Shown: positions 36,675-47,780, counted from the first letter of the stretch. The stretch: DNA of 64,000 nt from Chrysoperla carnea (GCF_905475395.1 NC_058339.1:17554001-17618000); one strand, 5' to 3'. Made by a program: numbers and translations. The notes: generated by a model from the sequence alone, not told the origin.

Positions 36675-37227
36675 TAAATTACAGGAGTTATTATACCATG
36701 TATATGAAATATATCAAGGTATACTAAATTTAGTCCCAAGTTTGTATGGAAACCGCTATAGATAGAACAAAAGTTTGCATATAAAAAATGTTCCTTATAA
36801 AAAAATAAACAACTTTTGTTTGAAACATTTTTTTGTAAACATCACTGTTTATGTATTATATGGGAATATCAGTTATATATGTGTGGCATGTATGTATGTG
36901 TAATGTGACAGATTAATCAAGACTCTCTATACATGATATTTCAACAATTAACTCAGTCAATTGTTTGTTTCACTTGTTTTTTTATTTAAATGGGTATCAC
37001 GTACTGAATGTAAATGCACAAAATCCTTTCAAAAATAGGCGGGAGATGTGCCTCCATTTTAAGGAAAATCGTTAAGAAAAGTGCACGGTTATGGAGATAA
37101 AACCTAAAGCGGTTTTTGTTAAAATGGAGGCACTTCCCCCGCCTAAGGAGATTGTAAGGGTTTTGTGCATTTACATTCAGTACGTGATACTGTACCTATT
37201 TAAATAAAAAATAACTCCTGTAATTTA
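36675..37227. mobile_element. fold-back element interrupted by a HINE-like copy
   Basis: The outer arm TAAATTACAGGAGTTAT (36675) pairs with ATAACTCCTGTAATTTA at the right end (37211-37227). Inner arms GTACTGAATGTAAATGCAC and TGCCTCCATTTTAA pair with their complements at 37119-37190. Family A copy 6 (36693-36977) splits the left arm, and the right arm shows the uninterrupted sequence. TA lies at the borders. Confidence 0.75.
36693..36977 (+). mobile_element. HINE-like element, copy 6 (internally deleted, nested)
   Basis: It starts ATACCATGTATATGAAATAT and ends TGTTTCACTTGT. The microsatellite and the central third are deleted. The split arm reads GGAGTTAT...TTTTTTATTTAAAT, while the intact right arm (complemented) reads GGAGTTATTTTTTATTTAAA. 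Insertion therefore occurred within a T run without an obvious long duplication, as expected for Helentron elements, which enter between two T bases. Confidence 0.8.
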
Positions 37228-37679
37228 GTACATTATGGACAAGAGTAACTAGCTTCTATATAACCTGTATTATTTATTAAGATTGTAAAATAGAGTCGAC
37301 ACAAATACATATGGATATAAATTGTATATTTTTATTACTTATTTGAAAAATTTTTTTACAAAATGATGTTATTTGTAAAAGAGTTTGTACTATTTTCTTA
37401 GAATGTTTTCCTTTGTCTGGAATGGAAAATTTACCCCTTTCACTCTGGATAACCCTCAAAAATCAGTTTTATACTAATTATAAATAAACTAGATGCATTT
37501 TTTACTTACGTATAAAATCTAAATAGCAAAATTACGAAATATAGGTATATGTTTTAGAAATTCTTAGTGGGCTGAGATAAAAAAGTGTATTAAGTAGGTA
37601 TTGATACTAAAAGTAAAAAAAAATTGTAAAATCGTAGTCTAAGAGACGGTGTAAAGTCTTCACCCATTTGATGATCAGA
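37228..37679. other. non-coding stretch
   Basis: Nothing can be assigned. The minus-strand ORF 37277-37459 is featureless. Confidence 0.4.
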
Positions 37680-38073
37680 TGAGACATATTTTTATAAAAT
37701 TTTATTGATTTATAAAGACGCCTATCTTTGTTTTTCTCTTGAAAAGTGTTTATTGCTATTTGTAATTAAAGGCAAGCCTATACCATTATTTTCGTAATCA
37801 AATTATCTTTCTTCTGATACCAATTTCGATTGACTAGCAAATCGGTGTAGTTACTTTTATTGATTTACCTGCCTTCATATGATAGGAGCAGATCTAGACT
37901 GATTTGTAAACCAACTGAAATTGGTATCAGAAGAAATTAATTACGAAAAGAATGGCATTGGCTTGCCTGAAAAGTGCTGTGTTAATTAAAAGAAGTCATG
38001 AACACTTTTCGAATAAAGAAAAAATGATTGGCATGTTTACAAATCAATAAAATTTCATAAAAAATATGTCTTA
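37680..38073. mobile_element. diverged fold-back element
   Basis: Left-arm landmarks AGACATATTTTTATAAAATT, GGCAAGCC and CTTCTGATACCAATTTC pair with the right-arm GAAATTGGTATCAGAAG, GGCTTGCC and AATATGTCTTA. Arms are about 155 bp with many differences. The loop is about 80 bp. Confidence 0.65.
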
Positions 38074-38898
38074 TACTTCGACCTTATACACGATAATTAA
38101 TTTTTTTTTTTTCAAATACGCTCACAAAAATCCGAGAATAACGAAATTAAGTGTAATTCTGAAAAGGCGAACATGTTTCGAATGGAACAGTATTTATAAT
38201 ACTGAATGCAACAACTAACAAAATAAAAAGAAATGTTTATATAAAGAGAGTATTTCAAATTGAACTATTTTTTAAATATGTTCTTCTAATACTAATTGAA
38301 GAACGGCCACAGGATAGCCACTGCAGAATTCCTCAAGGATCAAGGTTGTGAATTGAAATTATTCATTGAATACGTATATTTTTTAAATGTGGGCTATCAT
38401 AGAAACCCGAGCCATCACTTGTTCCACTACCTTATTTCTATAAAAAAAACTTTATCATTATATTTTTTGTGCAAAATAAATAATAAAAGTTGTATGCATA
38501 CAGGAAAGTATATTTTTATTTATTTTACTGATAATAACTTATTTAAATTATTAAACTATCATATCGTAATATTATAAAATAAATATTAAATATTTAGGTG
38601 TTATTTAATTGATAAATATAAGATATTGTTATGTAAATAAAACAAAATTTTGGTACAACTTCTCTAAGAAAGTTAAAATAAGGCAGAGTGTATTTTATCG
38701 TTTTGGGAAAATCACTGAAGTCAATATGGCCGTCACCAGCTGTATTGTAGATTTTAGGGATCATTCTACTGTTTAGAATTCACGTTTGTAAAATATATAA
38801 TTCAAAAATTTATTAATAAGAAATAACCAAAAAGCCCATCGTTCATTAGCTTTTATTAATTGCCGGAAAATTTTGAATGGATTGCTGATTAATATTGG
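38074..38898. other. non-coding stretch
   Basis: The 93-codon ORF at 38296-38577 shows no domain, and I do not call it. Confidence 0.4.
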
Positions 38899-39480
38899 AC
38901 GGTCTTACGGACCCAAGATTCAATTGACCCATGCTCATTTACGAATTCAACCTCACCTTTTACAACCTGAGCACGGTCTAAAAATTTTAGCTTGATCTTT
39001 TTTTTCGTTTTTGAGTTATCGTGATCACAGGCGGACAGACGAACAACCGGAAATGGACTAATTAAGTGATTTTATGAACACCTATACCAAAATTTTGTTT
39101 GTAGCATCAATATTTATAAGCGTTATAAACCTCGGACTAAACTTAGTATACCTTGATGTACAGAATGTTCGATTTACATCTAGGCGTATAAATATCACGA
39201 GTATGACAGAGTACATGCGTTAAGCAATGCCTCTAAGTAAGAGGTATTATAGGTGTTATATGAAATTGCAAAAGTGACTTGTATAGTGGCACATCTGTTG
39301 TAGTTCATCTATTCAACTAAGAAACTCTTCCTCTGTAAGCTTCTTAAAACTATCTCTCATAATTATCGTATATAATACCTCTCACTTAGAGGCATTGCTT
39401 AACACATGTATTCTGTCATACTCGTGATATTTATATGCCTAGATGTGAATCGAACATTCTGTATATTACAGGGTATAAAA
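38899..39480 (-). mobile_element. HINE-like element, copy 7 (partial, split by a MITE)
   Basis: Family A in reverse, from ACGGTCTTACGGACCCAAG to TTAGTATACCTTGATG. A 301-bp MITE interrupts it, after which TATTACAGGGTATAAAA appears to be the rest of the family 5' end. The family 3' third is absent. Confidence 0.65.
39161..39461. mobile_element. MITE, 301 bp, arms near 95 bp, nested in a HINE-like copy
   Basis: CAGAATGTTCGATTTACATC at the left pairs with GATGTGAATCGAACATTCTG at the right. TA is duplicated at 39159-39160 and 39462-39463. The arms include CACGAGTATGACAGA and GCAATGCCTCTAAGT and their complements. There is no ORF. It is Tc1/mariner-like by its TA site. Confidence 0.85.
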
Positions 39481-40417
39481 ATGATAAGAACTATAATAAT
39501 TTACAAAAATAATACCTTATAGTAAATCAGTAAGACAATTATTAGAATGTAACTTTTCAGATACCAAAGTAACTTTCGATCGGGCCACACTTGCAATGTT
39601 GGGGAGTTCATTAGATAGTTATTTTTATTATTTTTTTTATTATTGGACACATGCTCTTTGTTTTTCGAAATGAAAATGGATTATTTGAGTTCTTCTACCT
39701 TTCCCATTCTTTATGGAGAAATTGTATATATAGATATATCATACATCCACAAATCCCCATAATTCGTGTTCTAGGGGTCATGAAACATTTGTAACACACC
39801 ACCACTCATCTTCATTGACCTTCGTTCAGAGTGCATAAGTCTGTATTTTTGAGGAAAGTCCGATTAAAAAGTAGACTTAACGTTGACTATTGATTTGTAA
39901 ATAATGTACATTTAACAATGCTTGACTTACACGAATATATTTTTGTATCATCATCGTTTCTATTTATACCTAAGCGTTTATAACCTCGTGGGGATTTATT
40001 CTTGTTAGTGATATTAATGATATTAAAAGTAGATTGTTTTTTATTTAAAAATATTTTATATTTATTAATTTTAATTAATACGATTATGTTCGATATAATA
40101 TGTGCAAAAAAATGGATAAAATATGGATGTTAAATTGTGGATGATTCCATTAAAAAAGAATTTGTTTTGACATAATAAATGAATTGGCTGCCTATTTAGT
40201 AAGACAACATTCATTCATTTTCAATTTAAAATAAATTTATATGTTTTATGGTAATTATGTTTATTTTATTACATGCGTACTGGTATTTCTGGTTAAGTCT
40301 ACTGTACATTCTAAATCTAATTTATTTCTGTTAAAATACAATAGTAGAAGCTTAAAAATGAAAAAAATTTTACTATTAAGGACATACATTCATGAGATTT
40401 GTTCATGAGAAAAATAA
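39481..40417. other. non-coding stretch
   Basis: I see nothing that I can assign. Confidence 0.4.
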
Positions 40418-40938
40418 AACAAGTGAAAACAAACAATTGACTGAGTTAATTGTTGAAATACCATGTATAGACAGTGTTTATGACTCTGCCACATTACACA
40501 TATAACTGATGCCATAAAACTGATATTATATTATACAATTTGCGCATAATTTGGACTCTCACGGGTAAACAGTGATGTTTACAAAAAAATATTTCAAACA
40601 AAAATTGCTAAATTTTTTATAAGGAACATTTTTTACACTTAAACTATTGTTCAATCTCTAACGGTTTACAAGATAGGTCCTGCAGACCCAAGACCCAATT
40701 GACCTATGTTGCTCATTTACGAACTCGACCTCACTTTTTATGTCCTAAGCACGCTATAATTTCAACTTGATATCTCTTTTCGTTTTTGAGTAATTGTGAT
40801 GACAGATAGACAGACAACCGGAAATGGACTAATTAGGTGATTTTATGAACACCTATACCAAAATTTGGTCATATTTTTAAGCGTTACAAACTTGGAACTA
40901 AACTTAGTATACCTTGGTATATTTTATATACATGGTAT
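40418..40938 (-). mobile_element. HINE-like element, copy 8 (near full length)
   Basis: Family A in reverse. It begins AACAAGTGAAAACAAACAAT with hairpin AACAATT/AATTGTT, then ATACCATGTATA, the core and GACAGATAGACAGACAACC. It ends ATATACATGGTAT. Both inverted 12-mers are perfect here. Confidence 0.8.
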
Positions 40939-41326
40939 AATTATGATAATATAAAAGCTTAAATGATCTTGAAAGATTTAAGAAAGAAAAAATATTATGT
41001 TATCGAATTAAGTTCGTTCAATTTAAGTTTAAAAAGTGACAAAAAGCAAGGTTATATACTCGACATTAAATAGAAAAATGTAAATCGATATTTCTCCAAA
41101 ATAATATCGATATAAAGTATATTCGAAACTTTTTTCTTTTCTATTCATTTAAAATTTTAGCAAAACAGGATGGTAAATGAACGTGTTTTACTGTACTAAA
41201 AAGTAGAAAATAAGTTGCAAGATTCCACCCGAACAAATGTAGTTATATACATACATTGAGGCGCTCCGAATTTTTGTTGATATTTTATAGCGCCTCAAGC
41301 TTTTACGAATAGTCATGTATGAGTAT

Positions 41327-41825
41327 AAAAGGCTTCCACTAGGTTCTCATATGCGTCTTAGTAGTGTCATTACATTTTAAATCGTTTTCAAAGTTTACGA
41401 TTTCAGTTCTTAGGGCGAAAACCAATACTTTCTACATTACAGTTTTAATATAAATAAATTGAAATTCTCGGAAAATTAATGTTTAATTAAATAATCGGAT
41501 ATCTTTTAAGAATACTTCAAGGTATTAGTTTGCTGAATTAATAAATTAATGGATCATCGCAATTTTTTTTCTTGTGCGTTGCAAAAAAATTGCGTTGATC
41601 CATTAATTTATTAATTCAGCAAACTAATACCTTGAAGTATTCTTAAAAGATATCCGATTATTTAATTAAACATTAATTTTCCGAGAATTTCAATTTATTT
41701 ATATTAAAACTGTAATGTAGAAAGTAATGGTTTTCGCCCTAAGAACTGAAATCGTAAACTTTGAAAACGATTTAAAATGTAATGACACTACTGAGACGCA
41801 TATGAGAACCTAGTGGAAGCCTTTT
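41327..41825. repeat. long, nearly perfect fold-back: two arms of about 243 bp around a 13-nt loop
   Basis: Left arm 41327-41569 and right arm 41583-41825 are reverse complements with only a few substitutions noticed by eye (CTTAGTAG against CTCAGTAG, CCAATACT against CCATTACT, GATCATCG against GATCAACG). The loop is TCTTGTGCGTTGC. GAGTATAAAAGGC at the left edge (41321-41333) has a TATA-box-like core, and the right border lacks it. No terminal repeat family or target duplication is evident. The transcript would form a duplex of about 240 bp. It could be a hairpin-RNA source of endo-siRNAs, a very young fold-back transposon, or an inverted-read assembly artefact. Confidence 0.85.
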
Positions 41826-41893
41826 CTACCCCGAAATAATGAAAACAAATACATTTTTAATATTTCAAAAGATATTTTTAGTGCAATATATAG

Positions 41894-42300
41894 TATTCGC
41901 ACCGTGTGTGAGTTTTATTGCAGTAGGTTTTTTCATGGTAACGATACACTACTTTAATTATATAATTGTATGGATGCATATATAATTTTATGGATTGCAT
42001 TTATGACTTACATTGAAAATTGCATATTATAGTCTTACAAATTTAAATAAATAATTATGATAATTTACATTTGAAAAATAATATTTGTGCAATTTGATTT
42101 CTTATTTTCACAATTTTTAATGCATTAAATTTAATTAATTAGTGTTTTTCAATAATTTTAATTTGACATTTTCTATAACATTAACATGTAAAGAATTGCA
42201 AATTAGACATAATAGCCTCTTTTATCGCCACAATTTTTCACTGGAAGCGCTGGTGTCGATTTTATTGTCCCTACCATGACTACGCACACCACGAATAAGG
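41894..42300 (+). mobile_element. MITE family H, copy 1
   Basis: About 407 bp, nearly identical to 59487-59890. The ends TATTCGCACCGTGTGTGAG and CTACGCACACCACGAATA are imperfect inverted repeats. It contains the shared interior TAATTTACATTTGAAAAATA. There is no ORF. Comparing the two copies fixes the boundaries. Confidence 0.75.
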
Positions 42301-42850
42301 AAAACACGTTTCTAATATTTTTTTATGGTAATAAATCTATATGATCTAAATAAAAAATAAATAAATAAAAAAAGCTGATGACTAAAAATGACTAAATTTT
42401 TGAACGAAAAACTCGATTAAAATGGATGATACTGCATATAATTTGCATCAATTATGGAAACAAGTTTCTTACAATGTATACCTAATTATTAGTTCTAAAT
42501 ATTCTCTTTTCCGAGGTAAATCGATTCGTTTATGTGGCTTCCACGTGATATGATTAAGTATTAAAATAAAAATACAATTCATGTTGACTAATTTTTCATT
42601 TTAATGAGAAATTATATAATTTTTATTTCTAAATTGTAATGAAAAATAATAATAATTTTTAATGTTTATGTTTCATGGTAGGCGTCTATATTGTACAGTT
42701 GTAGATATTTTTTGCTTTTTAACAGAAAGATTTTTATTACTTATTATTGTTGTTCACATTTAATTAATAATAATAAGTAATAATAATAAATAAGGTGGAT
42801 AAACAAAGTAAAAAATTCATTGAGTTGAAAAAATTGCATTCGTGTCTAGA

Positions 42851-42922
42851 ACTCGAATAGCCTAATTGGTAGGGCGCTTGACATGAATCCAAGAAGTCCG
42901 GGTTCGAGTCCTGGTTCGAGTG
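42851..42922 (+). tRNA. tRNA-like sequence, degenerate (possible tRNA pseudogene or SINE head)
   Basis: The acceptor stem ACTCGAA/TTCGAGT pairs perfectly over 7 bp. A D-arm (GCCT-AATTGGTA-GGGC) and a T-arm (CCGGG-TTCGAGT-CCTGG, one G-T pair) are present, with the B-box motif GGTTCGAGTCC. The anticodon arm is poor. The stem CTTGA/CCAAG has a terminal mismatch and position 33 is A rather than T, so the apparent TGA anticodon is doubtful, and there is no long variable arm as serine would need. T runs follow at once (TATTTTTTT), a possible Pol III stop. It is probably a tRNA-derived relic. Confidence 0.5.
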
Positions 42923-43261
42923 TATTTTTTTCAATTCTCTTTAAGAAAGATTTTTTTTTATGCTGAAAATCGAAAAAATTTCTTTCGATATTTTAAATTT
43001 TCTTGATATGAGAAGTGAATGAATGCATGAAAAAGTATTTTTATTTGTGGTTAAGGAGCTGGCATGAAGCTTAATTTCTAATGGACATGGCGGAGAAATC
43101 TGATACTTTTCAAATATTTGTCTTGAAAAATAACGGAAAACGATTTGGTCCTCTCGAAGATCGACAATCATGTCTTCGATACATTGAAGATCTTGAAATA
43201 TCGAGTTCCAACACAGATAAGGACAAGTGTCAACAAAGACATTGCGCACACAACGTTTCGA
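42923..43261. other. unassigned stretch with overlapping ORFs on both strands
   Basis: Plus-strand 43081-43272 and minus-strand 42941-43249 are both open. Neither shows a domain, and the plus one runs into a transposon copy. I cannot support a gene. Confidence 0.3.
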
Positions 43262-43582
43262 ACATTTTTTAAATTAAACTTTTGTTTTATCTTTAACAGT
43301 TTACAAAATGGGTCCTACGGATCCAAAACCCAATTAACCTATTTTGCTCATTTACGAACTCGACCTCACTTTGCACGTCTTAAGCACGCTATAAAAATTT
43401 CAGCCTGATATCTCTTTTCGTTTTTGAGTTATCGTGCTTACGGATAGACAGACGGACAACGAACAGACAACCGGAAATAGACTAATTAGGTGATTCTATG
43501 AACACCTATACCATAATTTATTTCGTAGCATCTATATTTTTAAGCGTTACAAGCTTGGGACTAAACTTAATATAACTATTAT

Positions 43583-43677
<95 letters not shown>

Positions 43678-43680
43678 TAT
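43262..43680 (-). mobile_element. HINE-like element, copy 9 (partial, with AT expansion)
   Basis: Family A in reverse, lacking the 3' third. It contains GACAGACGGACAACG and AAGCGTTACAAGCTTGGG. The 5' end ATATATGGTAT is separated from the core by a long AT microsatellite. The ORF 43145-43408 is a by-product. Confidence 0.75.
43588..43675. repeat. (AT)n microsatellite
   Basis: More than 40 uninterrupted AT dinucleotides, grown from the TATATTTCATATA segment at the 5' end of a family A copy. It is likely to be polymorphic in length. Confidence 0.95.
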
Positions 43681-44743
43681 AAAAACAAAAATACTGGTTG
43701 AAATGTTTCACGGGATCAGTGTAAATATTTGTCTCTTTTATTAGAAATAAAGCGCAAGTATTTAGCTACATCTCCTATTAATTTTTTATCCCAAACGTTC
43801 AGAATGTCTTCATTTTTAAATACATTATGGCTGTTCAATTAGTCTCGTTAACTTAAGTAGATCCGACCCGAATCATGAACATAGTTGTAAAAAATAACCA
43901 TAATTTATTCCCGATATTTCTAACTCAGAAAGTAATTAGTCTGGCTTGTTAAAATTCTATCTAACACAATTTGTTCATAAACTAAACATACATTCAAATA
44001 TTCCTTTCAAAATTTTTATTTATAAAATACTGATACAATAATTTTAACAAGTATTTATATTTATTAGTCATAATAATTTTTACATTGAACGTAGAGATTA
44101 AAATTTAAAAAAAGAAGTTTTGAATTGTTATAATACTTAATTGTTTAAATAAATAAAAAAAACAAATTATCAACTTAATTATTATTATTGTTTATTTCAA
44201 ATTTTTCTAAAAAACCCAAATTCTTTTGATCCGTTTTTTATTATTACCCAATTAACTGATAAGTATAGTTAGTAAACAATAAGTTCGATTGATTATATAT
44301 TATATTATATTGTTTTTATTTTGGTAGTGCGCGGTTGTTGTCAATCATGAAATCAGAATGATGATAAAGGTTATTATTAAATGAATACCTTAAAATATTC
44401 ATTACAATAGTTTACTATAAACAGTGGTGTTCGGTTCAGTTCATTTGTCATCTTTGTTGTACATGTGTACAACAATCCAACATTGTTGAACTTCACTGAT
44501 ATAAACACACTTTTAAAACCACGTGTGTTTGTTTAAACATTTTTTGTTTATTTGAGATGATGATTTCGTAATTAATTATTTGAACATTCAGTGTTGATTT
44601 TTGTTTATTTGTTTTTAAATTGTCCAAAGGTTTGTACAATTTTTTTTAAGTTTTTTATTATTTAGATAAGTTCAAATGTTGCGAATAAAAATTTTTTTTT
44701 TTAATTAGAAGGCTTATTTCAAAATTATAACGCAACTCTTTAA
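43681..44743. other. intergenic stretch with a possible start region
   Basis: Around 44420-44640 the sequence is less monotonous. GGTTCAGTTCATTTG contains the arthropod initiator word TCAGTT, and CCAAAG followed by GTTTGT at about 44629 could be a weak donor. It could be a non-coding first exon of the second CD36-type gene, but that is a guess. Confidence 0.2.
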
Positions 44744-45389
44744 GGATGTATGAGCATAGCAATAATGTTTGATTTAAAGGTTCAAAATTTTTGTATAGCC
44801 ACATATTTACTCAAAGAACATGTGGTTAAAATTTCAGCTTAGGTATCCGTACAATTTTTTAAGAAAAAAATCATTGAAAATCGATATAGAATACTTATTA
44901 TAGAGAAATCCCAAAAAACGACATATTTTGAAAGTTTTTGATAATTTTCACTTGGAACGAGTGAAAACGAATAAAAAGAAACTTTTTAATAGAAAGTAAA
45001 CATATTGGCAATGATATAGAAAGGAAAAAAAACCAAGTGTCTTCATTCATAAAAAGGATGTGCGAGAAGGGTAGATTTAGGGTTAAAATTATTTTTATTT
45101 TATTTTCACTTTTTATGATGAATTTTATTGAACTCCATAATGCAGACGAAAAATAAGATTAAAATTTTTCGATACTCTCCTTGGTTTTTGAAATACCGAA
45201 AGCTGAATAGTCAAAAGATATATTCAATTTTCGATATTTTGAAAACTTCGTCAGATATCGAAAAATTTTATTCTTACTTTTCATCTATATCGTCCAAGTT
45301 ATGACATAAAAATCTATGGAAATTGAAAAAACTATATTTTTTAAAATTTGTTTACTTGAAATTATTTGATCAAACACGCTTATACATCC
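44744..45389. mobile_element. piggyBac-like MITE (TTAA-flanked)
   Basis: The ends GGATGTATGAGCATAG and GCTTATACATCC are inverted repeats bordered on both sides by TTAA (44740-44743 and 45390-45393). A second TTAAGGATGTATGAGCACAG occurs at 53824 without a visible partner. TTAA target sites are typical of piggyBac. There is no ORF. Confidence 0.6.
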
Positions 45390-46404
45390 TTAAATTGTGG
45401 ACTTATTTGAATTTTCGCAAAATCAAAAACTTAGCATCTACCAATCATTCACATAAAATTGTGTTAAATAACTGGAAAGTGGTCAACTTTACGAAAAAAT
45501 AACAAGATATTTTTTTGTTGTTGAGATTAATAAACAAGTAAATTTGGCAATTGTTTAAAAAATTTGCAATCCACATTTCGCCTGGCTAAGGCTTTTCAAA
45601 AACTACAAAAAAATTGAAACAAGTGTATCGAACCTACGTTCCCCACCTGTCATCTAACCAGGTCTTAACTCTCAAAAATTTTTTCTGACGAATGCAAACG
45701 AAATTTTCTACTCTACATTCTTGCATTACATATCATTGGTTGATTTTATATAATACCTTAACTTGAAATTGATTAATTTTAAATTCATGTGTTATAATTC
45801 ATTAGTAAACTCTATCAATCTAAACTGGTTTTTAATTTTATTTCATGGGACAAGTCAGTGACCTTTTGATAAGGAAAAAATAAAAAATTTTATTTTTGTT
45901 GCAAAAAAAAAAGTTCTGCAAAAAGGAAATTTTGGTAGAAAAAAAAAACTTTTGAAATGAAAGAATTATTTGCGACCGGGTAATGTGGAAATTGAAAAAT
46001 TAATTTATTAAATTTATATTTATTAAATTTATATAGAGCAGAGACCACAAATAGCGAATTACTTGTATAAAATCAAAAATTTTGAATTGGAATGCGTCTT
46101 TGCGGTCTCGCTTAATGTTGCTTAATGGATCATGTGACAAATATTCGTAAAAAAATTAAAGATTTGATTTAATAAAAAAAGAAATTAAATTTAAATAACT
46201 TGTTTTATGACAACCACAAAACTTTCAAAACTTTATCTAATTAATATTGAATATATATCTTATTAATATTGAATTATTGATTTTCTCAATATTTTTCATA
46301 AAATTTTTTCAATTATCTCTTTAAAGAAATGTGTTTTGGAAAATGAAGGTTCAATTAAAAGTTCAGAATTATTTATTTGCGCTAGCTTCTAATGTAAAAT
46401 AATA
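45390..46404. other. non-coding stretch
   Basis: I see nothing that I can assign. Confidence 0.4.
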
Positions 46405-46710
46405 ACGATTTTTGTACTTTTTGGTTCAAAATTACTTTATATACTGAGTTTAATCAAAATTGGAGATAAAAAAAATTTTCGATTTTTGCAATTTTTTTAA
46501 GGGGTACGTACCCCTTTGAAAAAATCGAGAAAAACGGGAAAAAAATTTTGTTTTGGTATTTGATGAAACTCAGTGGATGGGGTTATTTTGATCCAAAAAG
46601 TGTAAAAATCAGGTAAATTTTGGACTTAGAGAAAGTTACAATGTCAGCGAGTTTCATGGGTAAAACTTCATTTCCCAAAAAAGTTAGAGTTCCCCACCAA
46701 ATAAGGTCAG
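46405..46710 (+). repeat. dispersed repeat family B, copy 3
   Basis: It matches 9915-10110 closely (TTTGTACTTTTTGG.TCAAAA, ACTTTATATACTGAGTTT, GATGAAACTC.GTGG) and then 9190-9250 in reverse (ATGTCAGCGAGT, GGGTAAAACTTCATTT). It therefore links copies 1 and 2 into one longer family. Confidence 0.6.
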
Positions 46711-47044
46711 TTTTAAATATTTTCTATCGTTATAAATGATGTCAATAGCGTAAAATGTTTCTGACCTTATAAACCAAAAGAATTCTGCTTAATGAAATTA
46801 TATTAAAAATAATTCAGGTACTTGATAATCAATGGACTTGACCACATTGGCTTCTTACCGGTTGTTTTTTTAAATATAAATGTTTATATTGTTATATAAG
46901 CGTGTTTTAATAGAATAATAACTTTTACTATTTAATGCATTCTTCTGCAAACTGTGCAAAGTTATCACACCCAAGCGACAATTTTTGGAAAATTATGCCC
47001 GCTTATTTAAAATTTAGCCATTCATTAATTTATTTTAATCAAGA

Positions 47045-47780
47045 CTTCACATTCTTGAAATCTATTAGAGCTAGGTTAATTTTGATCACAAATTTGAAAA
47101 GTATGATCCAAATTTAGTAGGATTACATACTTGGTTTATCAAAATTGGATAAAATTTCGATATAATAGAGCAAAATTAAATTTTTTGGATTCTGATGACG
47201 TCATAAAGTTAAAAAATTTGATTTTTTTGATAATACAGGCAAATTTGATCCGATCTTAATATAATTTTTTTTGAAACCCACTAGCTTTGGGTCAATCTTT
47301 TCAGCTGTGACGTAAATTTTTAGCTAGCTATCGCATATATGCTTAATTCCGGGACCAGGACTCCACATTCTTGAAAAATATTAGAGCTAGGTTTATTTTG
47401 ATCACAAATTTGAAAAGAATGACCCAAATTTAGTAGGATTACATACTTGGTATATCAAAATTGGATAAAATTTCGATATAATAGAGCAAAATAAAATTTT
47501 TTGGATTCTGATGACGTCATAAAGCTAAAAAATTTGATTTTTTTGATAACACAGGCAAATTTGATCCGATCTTAATAGAATTTTTTTTGAAACCCACTAA
47601 CTTTGGGTCAATCTTTTCAGCTGTGACGTAAATTTTTAGCTAGCTATCGCATATATGCTTAATTCCGGGACCAGGACTCCACATTCTTGAAAAATATTAG
47701 AGCTAGGTTAATTTTGATCACAAATTTGAAAAGAATGACCCAAATTTAGTAGGATTACATACTTGCGTTATCAAAATTGT
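47045..47780 (-). repeat. satellite-like unit of 316 bp, locus 2
   Basis: ATTAGAGCTAGGTT occurs at 47064, 47380 and 47696, exactly 316 bp apart each time. The two full units are nearly identical, including GACGTCATAAAG and TTAATTCCGGGACCAGGACT. It is the same unit as in intron 1 of the first CD36-type gene, on the other strand. The higher similarity here suggests a more recent tandem duplication. Confidence 0.85.

Noticed and set aside
38296..38577. 93-codon ORF, plus strand
   Set aside because: It is composed of AT-rich codons without a domain, and no splice or promoter context was seen.
41327..41825. Considered as a microRNA precursor
   Set aside because: Arms of about 243 bp with almost full pairing are far longer than an animal pre-miRNA; a hairpin-RNA or fold-back element fits better.
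43081..43272. 63-codon ORF that looks fairly protein-like (MDMAEKSDTFQIFVLKNN)
   Set aside because: It runs into a transposon copy, has a competing antisense ORF, and I recognise no family; it is kept only as an unassigned stretch.
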